This document shows, in pieces, positions 46,438 to 57,802 of a DNA stretch of 64,000 bases. How positions within the stretch are numbered: the stretch's first letter is position 1; the number at the start of each line of letters is the position of its first letter. The translations under genes were made by a program, and so were the position numbers. The notes under the pieces were generated by a model. It was not told the origin of the DNA, searched no databases, and saw only the letters and a list, made by a program, of their open reading frames with translations. Source of the DNA: Isoetes taiwanensis (taxonomy: Eukaryota > Streptophyta > Lycopodiopsida > Isoetales > Isoetaceae); NCBI GenBank assembly GCA_021234155.1, contig JAJEKV010000005.1, forward strand, positions 17,592,089 through 17,656,088, given 5' to 3'.

Positions 46438-48096
46438 CCTTTTTATCAAACTTCTTTAATATTTTACATATTCCGGTTGTTCGATTCAATTAGTAAAACA
46501 CTTAAAAGCTGGAAAAACCTACCCATATGGCAAATATCTTGGAACTTAATAAAGATTAGGTCTTGTAACCCTAGACATTTGATCCATCACTTTGCATATT
46601 CCAGCACAACATAAGCACCGGAATGCCTCAAATACATTTACCATTCGATTTTGTACCTAAAGGCGAGTTGCATTATATATTGCGAGTTGCTCATGTGGCT
46701 CGATCAATAATCTTCGACAAATTCCGCAATGTTAACATAAGTACAACCTTGAAGGAAAAAAACCTTCTGATATATGTTGCTCCAAGAGGATCTGCAAATA
46801 GAAGAGAATAATAAAATTTACAGAAAAATCTTGGAGTCCAGGGCTAATATACTTTCATATACCTCACATTCGCAGCAAGATGTGAAGAAAAATATGAAAG
46901 TTATGTTTAAGCGCGGATTTGTAATACGCACAGACATAATCTCCACCAAGTTTAAACTGCCGAAAACCATTCAAACATCACAACTCTGCTACAAACCTTT
47001 TTATTACATATTCCAGTTGTTCAGTTCAATTCCGTAAAACACTTAAAAACTGGAAAAACCTATCCATATGGCAAATATCTTGGAACTTAATAAAGATTAG
47101 GTCTTGTAACCCTAGACATTTGATCCATCACTGCATATTCCAGCACAACATAAGCACCCCGGAATGCCTCAAATACATGTTACCATTCTGATTTTGTACC
47201 TTAAGGCAGAGTTGCATTATATATTGCAGTTGCTCATGTGGCTCGGTCAATAATCTCCCTGACAAATTCCGCAATGTTAATATAAGTACAACCAGGGTTG
47301 CCCTTAAGGGGCTATTTATAGCCAAATGGCTATATTTTGAATATTTTCAAAGATGAGATACTAAATCTGAATAGGTTACTATTGAAAATAAATTATATTC
47401 TTTCGCCAAAGTTTTACCATTTCGTCCGCCCGCCTTTCTTAAATTAGCCATGCATTTTTAAGCTCAGATCTAGAGTTTCGCCTCCAGTTCGATGGATCTA
47501 AGTGTTTAGGATCATAGATTATCCCCTTAACAACATTGTAGATCAAGTAATTGTTTGCTAGCTCTAGTGGACCATAGTAGAATACTCAAAAAATCAACAA
47601 CTACTCAAATTTTGCTAAACATAATAGGTTTCCTTAATCCTGTAAGTTGTATGTGAATTGACATCTAATTTATTTATTTCAATTACCACATTAACGTTGG
47701 CAAGGTTCGCCAGAGTTTCTATGAAACAGTTCACAGTTCAAGTCGCAAAAAGTAATCGCCTACAAAATTAATATAGAAAGCATATGATTCGCCTCACCTT
47801 CTAAATCACGCCTATGCAGATATGGCCTTAAGGGCAACCCTGAGTACAACCTTGAAGGAAAAAAACCTTCTGATATATGTTGCTCCAAGAGGATCTGCAG
47901 ATAGAAGAGAATAATAAAATTTACAGAAAAATCTTGGAGTCCAGGGCTAATATACTTTCATATACCTCACATTCGCAGCAAGATGTGAAGAAAAATATGA
48001 AAGTTATCTTTAAGCGCGGATTTGTAATACGCACAGACATAATCTCCACCAAGTTTAAACTGCCGAAAACCATTCAAACATCACAACTCTGCTACA
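46438..48096. repeat. Tandem duplication (unit ~555 bp), second copy split by a MITE
   Basis: Unit 1 (about 46438-46998) and unit 2 (about 46997-48096) share CTGGAAAAACCTA, CATATGGCAAATATCTTGG, a CCTCAAATACAT block, and the closing CATCACAACTCTGCTACAAAC. Unit 2 is longer only because of the 550-bp element at 47293-47842 and its extra 8 bases. A frame in each unit (46774-47037; 47877-48425) is similar but has no known motif. Confidence 0.88.
47293..47842. mobile_element. 550-bp hAT-type MITE with AGTACAAC target duplication
   Basis: AGTACAAC flanks both ends (47285-47292 and 47843-47850). Terminal inverted repeats CAGGGTTGCCCTTAAGG and CCTTAAGGGCAACCCTG are perfect over 17 bp. The matching unoccupied site, with one AGTACAAC, survives at 46740-46747 in the other tandem unit, so the insertion and the size of the duplication are directly visible. 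No coding capacity. The interior has several TTCGCC words, as in the MITE at 25.8 kb. Confidence 0.95.
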
Positions 48097-48425
48097 AACT
48101 TCGCCCAGCGAAGATGCCGGAAAATAACATGCCATTTGAGACTGCATTCACAGATAGACAATCCGGTTGGATTTATAGGCCTGACAGAGTCTTGCTCAAG
48201 AACCGCCCAAGGAGAAACCCAAGCCCTTGCTGCAAAAGGAGAATCAATAAGAACCACAACTGTGAACACCCTAAATATTACACTGCTTTTTATCTCTTCA
48301 ACTGGCAGAGAAGATTGATTCCAGCTTCGGTAAGAACATTGGCAGATCAGGTGCGGAGCGAACTAACTGCTGAAGAAGATTTCTGCAACACGGCCGCCAT
48401 GCTCTCGGAGATCCGGTGCCTATAA
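48097..48425. other. Coding-like segment of unknown identity
   Basis: A plus frame stays open from within the tandem unit to TAA at 48423-48425. After 48097 it reads as an Arg/Asn/Pro-rich peptide with a C-C-K-R-R stretch. The minus strand also has a 62-codon frame (48269-48081). No family recognised, and the strand is uncertain. Confidence 0.25.
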
Positions 48426-48784
48426 CTTTTACTCGAGATAGTTAAGTTTGAAGAACAGGCCAGATGATGCCCTAAATCCCTAAATCGCATAGAGCGAGAA
48501 GAGAAAGGATATTTCGACCGTCCAAATTTTTAATCAAATCTTGGCCGTCGGATCTAGGGCTGGGTCCAACACTTACACAATAACTTTATAATAAAGGATT
48601 AATGACCCCCCTTCAAAATATTGCCTACATTTTGCCTTTGTAAATGTAAAATTTGGGCCCTTTTTTTAATCCACCCTTTTGTGCAACTACCCTTAACATT
48701 AATACAGAGTAAGTACAAGAAGAGCGATACTAGGGTACTCCTGCCCATACATGAGCGAGAACTCAAACGGCACGCACACCTACT

Positions 48785-49494
48785 TGACATATTTAACAAA
48801 ACTTGGACTTATTCAATTCTAATAGATAGCCTTCCACGATGCCCTGATAAAATTTTAATAATTTCATCAGTTTATTTTTAAATTAAAATTATGATGGCTA
48901 TTAAAGTATAGAATTAATTTCTATACAGCTCCAATTAAAATTTTTATAGGAAGAACTATATGTAATGAAACTTTCAGGTTCGATAGTTTATTATTGATGA
49001 AGTAACTTATAAAGTTGTTAAAAAATAGTTTAATACCAAATTTCAACAATAATAAATGATGTAAAAAATGGTCATTAAAACAAAAGTTTATCATTTAATT
49101 AATTTAACCTAAAACTCTTCTTAAAATATTTTTAAGATGACTAAGAGTTTGTAAATTGTGAAATCCTCATAGTAATATTAAGTCAATCGCTTATCAAGCC
49201 ATCATGTTTCATATATATAATATCCTGATTGCCAAATTTTTAAGCACTGAAAATTGAAATTATATATTTTTGAAATGTATAATTCTAAATAAATTGAAGT
49301 AAAAATTAGTGTAGAAAGTAATTTTATGCTTTGATAACTATCATATTTTTAATTTAAAAATGAACTTATATAATTAAAACTTATAGGAATTATTAAAATC
49401 AAGAAAGATTAAACGATACATATAGCCTTATAATCGTATTCTTAAAGTGCTATCTATCTAATATGAATAAGTCTAGATTTTCTTGAATACATCA
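48785..49494. mobile_element. Long-TIR nonautonomous DNA element, copy 1
   Basis: The left end TGACATATTTAACAAAACTT and the following ~70 bases are imperfectly inverted at the right end (about 49415-49494). The same ends bound 52217-52976. AT-rich, noncoding. No target duplication confirmed, so the superfamily (perhaps Mutator-like from the TIR length) is a guess. Confidence 0.65.
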
Positions 49495-49599
49495 TCTACC
49501 TACGACTCATGAAACAAACCTGCCAATGCTCTCTACAATGAGGAGGGTCCTTTCCCAGACAGCTGCCTTGAACTGCTCTTTCCGAGGGGACGCCAGGTA

Positions 49600-49990
49600 A
49601 GAGAGATATAATTGTTTCAAGTACCTTCGATGCTATAATATAATAAACTGTAATTATAGAATCTCAATTTCTTTGTATGGCAGCAAATGCAGAGTGTTTA
49701 GAATAATACGCAACTTTGGACTGCTTAAAAGTTACTTCCATCACAAAACATTAAATTGGAAGGCATATTTAAGAGGTTCGTGTTTTAATCCACGTTCGCA
49801 ATTACTTATTGTTTCCAGGTTGGACGTCAGTGTATGAATTCAGACCTTAATTGTAGTAGTGGACCAAATTATAGTCGTACGGTCATTCATGTTCTTCTTT
49901 CATTCATCTGACAGTCCAACATACCAGAAGATGTAGTTTCCTTGCAAAGGGGAATGGGGCCCAGCATACCGAACTTAAAGAAAAGGTTAG
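49600..49990 (-). repeat. Copy of the 13 kb LTR-like sequence, carrying the empty MITE site
   Basis: AATTTCTTTGTATGGCA, TTAAAAGTTACTTC, AATCCACGTTCGCA and GTGGACCAAATT words follow the same order as at 13080-13910. GTATGAAT (49832-49839) is uninterrupted here, where the 13 kb copy holds a 579-bp element. Confidence 0.7.
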
Positions 49991-52095
49991 ATTAAGTGAT
50001 AATTTTTTCTCTGTCGAACATGTTTTTTCTATATTGAACGGGGTTCATGTATGCACAAAGCAAAACATTTCCAGGGAAAAAATTAAGCACACTATATATT
50101 TTTTTATAAAAATAGTTTGGTTATTTTTCAAAATCTTACAGTATTTTACGATATATATTTGGCTAAAGTTATTATTAACATTAGATTTATATGTATTTGG
50201 ACTTGGCGAAACAATTGAATTAAGTATTTCTTTAAGCTTTTACTTGACTATTTTTTCTAACTAGAAAAGGCAAAAAATGTAACTTCTATAGTTTTAGACA
50301 TATTGTACTACAATCATAAATAATAATCAGCAATCAAGGAACATACAATAATATTAAAAAACTTTAACAGAAACTCACAACATAGCTTATAACATCCATA
50401 GTCTGAACTACATTCAATGCAACGATATCCTTCTAGATATGGTGATCAAATTGCACTTATCTCTAACCGTTGAATGAAGTTATGCAACCAACTCGGGCAT
50501 CTAGATGGATATTGCCATCTCTTACGACTCCTTTCTAGGATGCATATGTAATATATATAAAAAAAATTCATAGTTTGAAAAACTACTATCACTGATGATG
50601 GTAGGTGGCGATCTGTAAAAACTGTTAATAAAAATTCAGTTTTGTTTGGCTATTAATGATCTACTATATAAATATTGTGATATAATGAAAGGCTAATATC
50701 TTTTTCTTTAAGGAAAAGGGGAAAAATAGTTTGGCTGATTCTAAAAAAACAATGGAGTATTTGTTTTAATTATGGCTATTTTTTATTTTTTTTTAAAGAA
50801 ATCTATCTTCATAAAATTCGTTGCAAAAATTGCCAAGACCCCTTAAAAAATTGCCATTTGGCTAATAGTAGCCACTAATTTTTTCCGTGGACGTTCCTGG
50901 TTTAAAAAGTTCATGAGCTGCCTTAAAAGTGTTGGATCCTTGGAAAGATAATGGTATCTTCCTCTTATTTCATTGCGTGTTGGAGACATGAAGATAATCT
51001 TTTCTTCTAATTGAACCATCCCTAAGTTGCACGTTTGATAAATGCCCTTGGCCAGAGCTCCAATCTCTAACCGATGAGAGGAGATACGAAACTATCTAAA
51101 GTCCTGAGATTATGTGGCAATGGGTATATAAGCATCCAGGGCGTCGAAGCAAAACCATCTCTAAATGTATTCAAGAAATTGTCCTTGTAGAACTGTCTTT
51201 TGGTAAATAATTCTTTCGAAGATGTCCACTTGTCTGCCACATACATGTGTTTTATATTATGACGAATACCTCACGGCGTTTCATAGTGAGCGAGTGGTTA
51301 ATATATGGAGCCTCTTGAATTGGTTTCATTGTTCTTCTTGAGATCAGATATCTAAACATACAAAGCAGTTGGTTTAACCAAAGTATTGACAAATAAATTT
51401 AGTGTTCACATCATAAAAATGCCTCTCGAAGCATTATCTGGAGGTGAAGATCATCACCTTGGTCTTCTGCAAATTTACTTGCAATTCTCCTTCTTTGCAA
51501 AAGGCATCCAAAGACAAGGAAAATTAAGACCACATCAGCATTGAGCAAGATTGGAATATACTCTTGAGCTAGCAGGACACGTCAATTTTTTTTGCCATTT
51601 TCCAGCCATTTTAAATTTGCTTTAGATATTTTTATAAAGAGTGAAACTGCCCAAATAAGATCATCTGATTCTAAAGATTTCAACCTCTAAAGAGCTTATC
51701 TCTGAATTGTATTGAGTGCTTAGCAGCTCATTTCATTTTGTGATGCAGATGCATTCAGAAAGAATTCTGGAGACCATTATCGCAGGATATAAAGAGAACG
51801 AAGCGAGTCTTACTGTGAAAAACAATATTCAGCAACAAGAAATTCAACCACGTCATTTTCCTTGCTTGTTGTTCCTTCTTTTCTTTTTCTTTTTTTTTTC
51901 TTTTTTTGCAATGTTGTTAATTTGGACGCTACTTTCAGGGGACAAAAAAGAACAAGGTACAATAGACAAGGTCAATGAATGCATGCAAAGACAAGTGAAG
52001 ACTGAAAATAGATTGACTAAAAGGAATCGTAACAACAAGAGAAACCAGAAACTAGACTACCCTAAGAGACGCATGACTATGGCTTATATATGTCT
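49991..52095. other. No supported gene
   Basis: Very AT-rich. A 155-codon plus frame (51716-52183) has a Phe-rich middle caused by a T-run and no motif. Nothing else was found. Confidence 0.45.
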
Positions 52096-52182
52096 GCCAT
52101 GTCAGCAACAAGCATGCACAGCCACGTCAGCAGGCGTGCAATGCCACGTCAGCAGTGTGACGTCATCATACACGTCAGCATA
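52096..52182 (+). promoter_or_regulatory. Cluster of ACGTCAGCA / TGACGTCA bZIP-like sites
   Basis: Within about 85 bases: ATGTCAGCA, CCACGTCAGCAGG, CCACGTCAGCAGT, GTGACGTCATC and ACACGTCAGCA. ACGT cores with TGACGTCA context are the classic binding sequence of plant bZIP factors. No gene follows directly downstream: the long-TIR element starts at 52217. Regulatory function is only suggested. Confidence 0.4.
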
Positions 52183-52216
52183 GATCTAACAACAAGAGCT
52201 TAAAATTGAAGAGCTA

Positions 52217-52976
52217 TGACATATTTAACAAAAGTTGGACTTATTTAAATCTAATAGATATACTTCAAGGATGCCACGATAAGATCATATGTATTTTTAA
52301 ACTTATTGATTTTCATAATTTGTGCAGTTTATCGTTAGATCAAAAGTATGATAGTTACTAAAATATAAAATTGCTTTTTAAATTAATATTTACTTTAATC
52401 TATTTAGAATTAAATTCTCATCTAATTCTATATGATTAAAATGTTATTTTTAAAAATATTTAAAGAAGAAAATTTTAGATTGAGATTAACTAAATGATTA
52501 TATTTATGTTTTAATGATAACTATTGAACAATTTATTTTTGATGAAATAAATATATTGAAAATTAATCAATAATAAACTCAACCTAAAACTTTTTTAAAG
52601 TATTTTTAAAAGTATAAAAGTTTGCAAATTGTGAAATTCTCATAATAGTTTTAAGTCAATCGTTTATCAAACCATCAGATTTCATTTAGAAATTATCATG
52701 ATTGCCAAATTTTAAATTTGTAAAATCACTAAGAATTAAAATCTTATATTTTTGAAATGTCTAATTCTAAATAGATGCAAGTAAAAATTAATTTAGAAAG
52801 CAATTTTATTCTTTGGTAGCCGTTATACTCTTAATTTAAAAAAAAAACTTATATAATTAAAACTTATAAAAATTATAACAATCGAGAAGAATTAAACAAT
52901 GCATATGTTCTTATAGTGGCATCCTTGAAGTGCTATCTATTAAATCTAATAAGTCCAAGTTTTGTTAAATATGTCA
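52217..52976. mobile_element. Long-TIR nonautonomous DNA element, copy 2
   Basis: TGACATATTTAACAAAAGTT at the left is matched by AAGTTTTGTTAAATATGTCA at the right. Similarity of the two ends continues for ~90 bases, including TTCAAGGATGCCAC and ATCTAATAGATA. Internal stretches also match 48785-49494. AT-rich and noncoding. Confidence 0.72.
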
Positions 52977-53400
52977 CACCCCGTTTGGTACTCCCCGGTC
53001 TGTGTCTTCTTGTCGGTTATCATATCAAAAGATGATAACTTTATTTTGATACGAGCTCAGGAAGTAGGTATTGGATGTCTTTATTTGGGAGCGATACTTT
53101 TATTTAGGCATGTGTCATAGTTGGTGTCCACTTCGACGAATTGAGCCTACTGTAGGGATGTTTTTCTACATGACTGTCTAGTTGCTTTTCTTACTCTTGT
53201 TTCTCAATATGATATCAAACATGTGATGAGTGGCATCCAACCGGTGCGAGCTGGGTAACCCGAAGCGAAGGTCGAGCAAGGAGGGCCGACACACACTCCG
53301 ATGGATGTTTCTTCATGTTCGGATGTGCCAATGACTCTATGGACTGTTGTAGATTTATGAGATTGATAAAATGAAAAAAAAAAAAGTAATTTTGTTGAGT
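52977..53400. other. No gene seen
   Basis: A mixed-composition stretch with frames shorter than 60 codons. Text around 53230-53330 is GC-richer but shows no motif. Confidence 0.45.
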
Positions 53401-53540
53401 CTCTTTTTTGGGTTGCCCCTAGGGGGGCAAACCCTCGTTTGTATGGGGTTGTGGCATATCCTGAGTATATGCTGGAATATACTCAGAATATGTTGATGAC
53501 TGCTAAAAACCGATTACAGGCTGTAAACTGGCGGTAGCTT
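53401..53540 (+). repeat. Dispersed repeat containing GGGTTGCCCC, copy 2
   Basis: Matches the minus strand of 29020-29155: GGGTTGCCCCTAGGGGGGCA, then AAACCCTCGTTT, GTATATGCTGG and TGATGACTGCTAAAAAC. Similarity fades near 53540. Confidence 0.7.
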
Positions 53541-53885
53541 TTTTTGCTAAACAGCCACTCACGAAACCGGCTAACCGGAGGGGCTCCTTTCCTCATCTTC
53601 TTGCTTGTAGCGTGGCATGCATTTTCCTCTGCCTTCCAAGATCGCGGCAGATATTAACTCTGCCTTCCATGATTTGCTTAGCTGAGAATCGAAGAAGAGC
53701 TCTCTTTGGCATAAATGGCTATAGAGTATTGTTACTATTTTGCCACCGTCACTGTTGGCATCCCCTATACCTGCAACTTACCTGAACCAGTGGTTCCAGT
53801 TCTAAACCTAATCATGCAATGGGAAGCATTGGGGTTCCGAAATTATGGATTATGATCATAATGAAGCTACAATGTCTCTCGATGC

Positions 53886-55239
53886 AGAGTACTTTCATGG
53901 ACGGAGGCATCTTCTTGTACTATGCAGTGATTATTGCAGTTCTTGCTGGCTTGGGTTTCATGTATGTGCCCCGGCTGTTACAAGAAGGTGCTAAAATAAT
54001 CTCGCGTATACAGGTACTGCTTTCCTTAGAAACGATCATATATAGTTGTAATGAGCTGATTTTAATGTGATCCAGCAAAATGAGGATCCGTATGCCCTCC
54101 TTTCAGAAAAGCTTTGAAGTGGTTTTGGAGAACAAATTACAGATCAGGTTTATTAGCTGGCATGTTGTTACGTCCCTTATCGAACCAGAAATTCTTGTGA
54201 AGTCTAAGAAAACGAGCTGAGAACGCCTATGTGATCTTTTACATTGCCGTACATGGATAGGAACGTCTTTGTTGTTTGGATCAGGAGTTTGAGCTTTCAT
54301 GTCTAAGTAAAACTATCAATTGTGCTGCTGCTATCCTGAACAATCAGGCTATTTCTTGGAAAAGTAAACTTTTCTATTTCCTAATTTGTATCTGATGTTT
54401 GATACGCATGGAACTTTAGAAGTACCATGGACAGAGATATTTGGCACATTCTCTCTAGCAGTTGGAGCTGCAGTAAGTTGCATCAAAGAACTCTTTGACA
54501 TTTGCCATTACCCTAGTTTTTACGCATGTTTCACTGCTTCATGCATTGTCTGAAGGCTTTTGCACGCCATTTGTGTAATGAAATCTTAACTGCTATGTAT
54601 AGCAACTCAAGTATGTAAGCTGACATTAAGAACAATTCCAGGTGGGTATGGAGTTTTGGGCTAGATGGGCGCACCGCGTTCTTTGGCATCACTTTGGAGC
54701 ATGCATGAGGTGAAAAACAACACATTCAAGACGAGTCTGTTGCTTGCTGTACTTGTTAAATAAAGTGCAGTGCAGTAGATGAATTGTAGTTGCGACAATA
54801 TGAGAATTGTACTCATGCATCTAAAATTTGATTGTTGAAGTTATGGTTGCCATTATGTGTTGATTATTTAATGTAACCATCCAGCTTAACCAGCTCAGCC
54901 AAAACACCTCATCTTATTTATGATGGTTTCAGGAGTCTCCTAGAGTACATTGAGGTTTGTTCTAAGCGGCGCAGACCTGGTAGTGTCTAGCCAGGGAGGA
55001 TAAGGAATATGATATTTGGCATCCAAGCATGAGTGAAGTTGCTATTGAAAGCATCTGGGTCCAATTGGTTGATGGGCATGATATTGCTGGATTTGTAAAG
55101 TTCGTTTTCATTTTCTCATTTTTCTTGTTTGTGCATATAGGGTGCAGGAAATGCGAATCGTCCCCAACTGCCAGAATTAATTTGTTGTATGCTGGAAAGC
55201 CTATCAGGACTTGAAGACCAAAGATTAAATTATGCAGAG
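53886..55239 (+). CDS. Two phase-matched exons of an unknown membrane protein
   Basis: Exon-like segment about 53887-54013 follows an acceptor-like CTCGATGCAG and ends at CAG before GTACTG. It encodes a strongly hydrophobic helix (F-L-Y-Y-A-V-I-I-A-V-L-A-G-L-G-F) then V-P-R-L-L-Q-E-G-A-K. A second segment 55141-55239 follows CATATAG and ends at GAG before GTATCT. It is exactly 33 codons in the matching phase (G-A-G-N-A-N-R-P-Q-L-P-E-L-I). A third open stretch to about 55671 ends at a GTAAGT donor. The codon phases agree, which supports one gene, but I do not recognise the protein. Exons of a different protein (beta-carotene hydroxylase) lie between them at 54421-54713, so the region may be a composite of captured fragments. 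Confidence 0.35.
54421..54713 (+). pseudogene. Beta-carotene 3-hydroxylase (CrtR-B/BCH-type) two-exon fragment
   Basis: The plastid di-iron enzyme of this family hydroxylates beta-carotene rings on the way to zeaxanthin. Exon 54421-54473 (after CTTTAG, before GTAAGT) reads V-P-W-T-E-I-F-G-T-F-S-L-A-V-G-A-A. Exon 54642-54713 (after TTCCAG) reads V-G-M-E-F-W-A-R-W-A-H-R-V-L-W-H, the family's most conserved segment with the first His ligands. The phases fit. A 2-base loss after the second His (near 54688) throws the frame: the expected S-L-W-x-M-H-E is readable in the next frame and stops the original at TGA 54711. The remaining His clusters and all N-terminal exons are absent, so this is a relic or captured fragment. 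Family call is strong from the F-W-A-R-W-A-H-R core. Confidence 0.85.
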
Positions 55240-55675
55240 GTATCTTTGGGTTTACAAATAGTTATTAAATAAGTAGAATGGAAGCTCATCATTAATCTTT
55301 CATTGTTTGTCATCATCTTACAACTCCAAAGCTTAAGCAACTTGCTCAACATGTAATCAGCAATCGTTCATAAAACCTGGGGTTGAATCACAGCATGTTC
55401 AAAAATGCACGAGGGATACACTTATCTTCATATTTGCAACATTCCTTAGGACTGCCGCATGCACCGAGTCCAGCCCCATGTCCCATGCAGGGATTTGTTA
55501 CAGCTTCATGGCAAGCTAAACCGTCAGATAGTTTATTTCAGCCTACTCTTGCTCCTGCTTCATCTCTATCACTTCATCTGCCCGAATTAGGTCGATCTTC
55601 TGCTCCATCAGCTACAATTGTGGAAGAGACAAATGAGCTCTCACACAAAAGTGTTCTCCTGCCTACGTCAGGTAA

Positions 55676-56460
55676 GTCAAATGTCTTATCAAAGTTGTCT
55701 GGTATTTTCTTAATCATTTGAGCATGCCGATAGCAAGTTCGAAAGGTTTTTTTTTTAGATGTGGCACCTTGATAATGGCTGCAAGGGATTTGGAGTCCTG
55801 GCCAGTACATCTCTATGACTGATTCTTAATAAAAAATATAATTTTAATCACTGCAGAGGCTTAAGTACAAGTCAATAATGGGCTATGCAAGTTGTTGAAC
55901 TTACTTGGTCTCGGTGTTAAGTCTTAGCTGCTATATCGAACAAAGGTATTTTCTTGAAAGAGTTTTCTATACTGATATATCACAAGACAAAGGTCTTGTT
56001 TATAAGTGCTGTAAGGGCCTATATAAATGGAATGTGCTAACGATTAGTGCACGACATCAAAGCGATGCAACTTGACTCTGTTGTCACTTTTAAGTATTCT
56101 TTGATTTAATCCTCAAGGCAAAGGTTTAGTGAAAAGTCAGCTTATGAGAGAGATTGCGTAAGCTTGTAATTAAAACTAATTAAAACTACAATGGAAAGTT
56201 CAGCAAATGAGCCCTTGCAGGCCCGTGCCTTGTATTGATTTAATATGAAAAACTTCAACTTTACAAATGTGGGGACATGATATACCCTCACTTGGATGAT
56301 TTAAATATATGAAAGACAGCTTTACAAATTTGGGGACATGATATACCCTTTTAAATTGTGACTAATAGCGGCTTATTGGCTTGACTTTTGATTGTGCCAT
56401 TGTTTGAATGCATCACCTTGTTCTAGCCTTCTAGTTCCCTGTATTTCTTTTGGATAAAAC
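55676..56460. other. No gene seen
   Basis: AT-rich. TTACAAAT(G/T)TGGGGACATGATATACCC occurs twice (about 56260 and 56325), a small local duplication. The first gypsy LTR begins at 56461. Confidence 0.5.
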
Positions 56461-56757
56461 TGTTGGGGTCGTCACCACTCACCACATTCATCATAGACCG
56501 TATATAGAGTGATATACGCGCATGCACGCGTGCAGGATATTTGCACATATGCATTGTGGAGCCATTATCACCACTGTATTATCTGAGCAGAGAGAGAAGA
56601 ACAGAGAGGGACGGTGTATTGAGGGAGAGTGATTTTGCTTGATCTAGCTATGGAGATGATGATTCTTTGTCTTGTGCATTGCCTTGATTTGATAGATTGA
56701 GCTTGGATTGTTGGGGTTTTTCATCCTTCTTGCAAGGTTAGAGTTCTAGCTCTAACA
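56461..56757 (+). mobile_element. 5' LTR of gypsy element 1
   Basis: Starts TGTTGGGGTCG and ends CTCTAACA, followed at once by ATTTGGCGACCACGG, a primer-site-like sequence. Length 297 bp. The gag frame begins ~190 bases further on. The matching 3' LTR is outside the window, or lost behind the second element. Confidence 0.7.
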
Positions 56758-56947
56758 ATTTGGCGACCACGGTGCTCGACAGACCATTGATCGGCAAGAA
56801 TTTCCATTGAAAAAGGAGTTGTTACCATTGGTATTGGTGATCGTCGGTAAAGAACGACACCATTGTGAAAGGAGCAATTTCTTGTGTGAAGGGGATTTTG
56901 CCGTAATTGATTTGTGGAGTAAAATTTGACAAGGGGAGCATAGTTTT

Positions 56948-57802
56948 ATGCCCAAGAGAAGTAAGAAGGAGATCCCACTAAGCTCCATCGTAACAAGAAG
57001 GGGACCGGTGAGTCAATCTTTGGGCTCAAAATTGCATCAAGATTCAATTTCGTTTTCAGATTTGGGAGCAGATCTGGGGTCTAATTCTCAGATCCAGGAG
57101 GTTTTGATTCCATTTACCGATCTAGAAGGTAATCCAATTTCGTTTTTCAAATTGAAGGGAGATTCAATTTCGTTTTTCCAATTTCAAGAAACCCAAGAAG
57201 AGGCAGAGATGGCTATATTACCACCTATGGTATGGGATTTTCAGACAATGGGGATTCCAAAGTTTGATGATCTGGTAGATCGGGATCCTTTGAAGCATAT
57301 TGTGAAGTTTGAGAGGTACTGCCAGCAGTGTAAGTTACCGGCTGCTGATTACTTGCTTTGGTTTCATAGTTCTTTGCAAGATTCAGTGGAGGAATGGGCA
57401 CAAACTCAGCCAGATACCATGACATATCAGGAATTAAAGGAAGCTTTCATTGCTAATTATCAAGAAGTCCATGGTAAGGATAAGACTATGGAAAGGTGGA
57501 CAAATTTCACACAAAAAGAAGATGAATCAATTAGAGAGTATAATCGAGGTACATTCTATGTTCTCAAAGCCGTGGTTCATTGAAAGATTGCAAGGAGTGA
57601 TGAAATGGATATCCAATGGTATGTGAAGGGGCTGAAACGAGCTATTGCTCATAAGGTGAAGGCTAAACAGCCTACAACATTACTAGAGGCACAAAAGTAT
57701 GCTCTCAAGGCTGAAGATAAGCTAGGATACATTCATGAAGTTGCTGCTCCGAGCATAAAACAGGATATTGCAGCCAAGATTTCTAAGCTTACAATTGGTG
57801 AG
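56948..57802 (+). pseudogene. Ty3/gypsy gag (element 1), interrupted by a second LTR element
   Basis: ATG at 56948 opens a 211-codon frame. Its N-terminal part is Ser/Gln-rich with local repeats (three D/E-x-x-x-I-S-F phrases, about 57040-57185). The gag core follows (I-P-K-F-D-D-L; D-P-L-K-H-I-V-K-F-E-R-Y; W-A-Q-T-Q-P; T-M-T-Y-Q-E-L-K-E-A-F). After a stop near 57583 the frame resumes at 57605 (A-K-Q-P-T-T-L-L-E-A-Q-K-Y-A), typical of the end of the retrotransposon gag domain. It is cut at 57802, where element 2 begins with TGTTAG. The CCHC knuckle, protease and pol expected downstream are missing from the window. Confidence 0.8.

Noticed and set aside
51716-52183. 155-codon frame with a Phe-rich segment as a membrane protein
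   Set aside because: The hydrophobic segment is a T-run, the frame has no homologous motif and it ends within the ACGT-site cluster.
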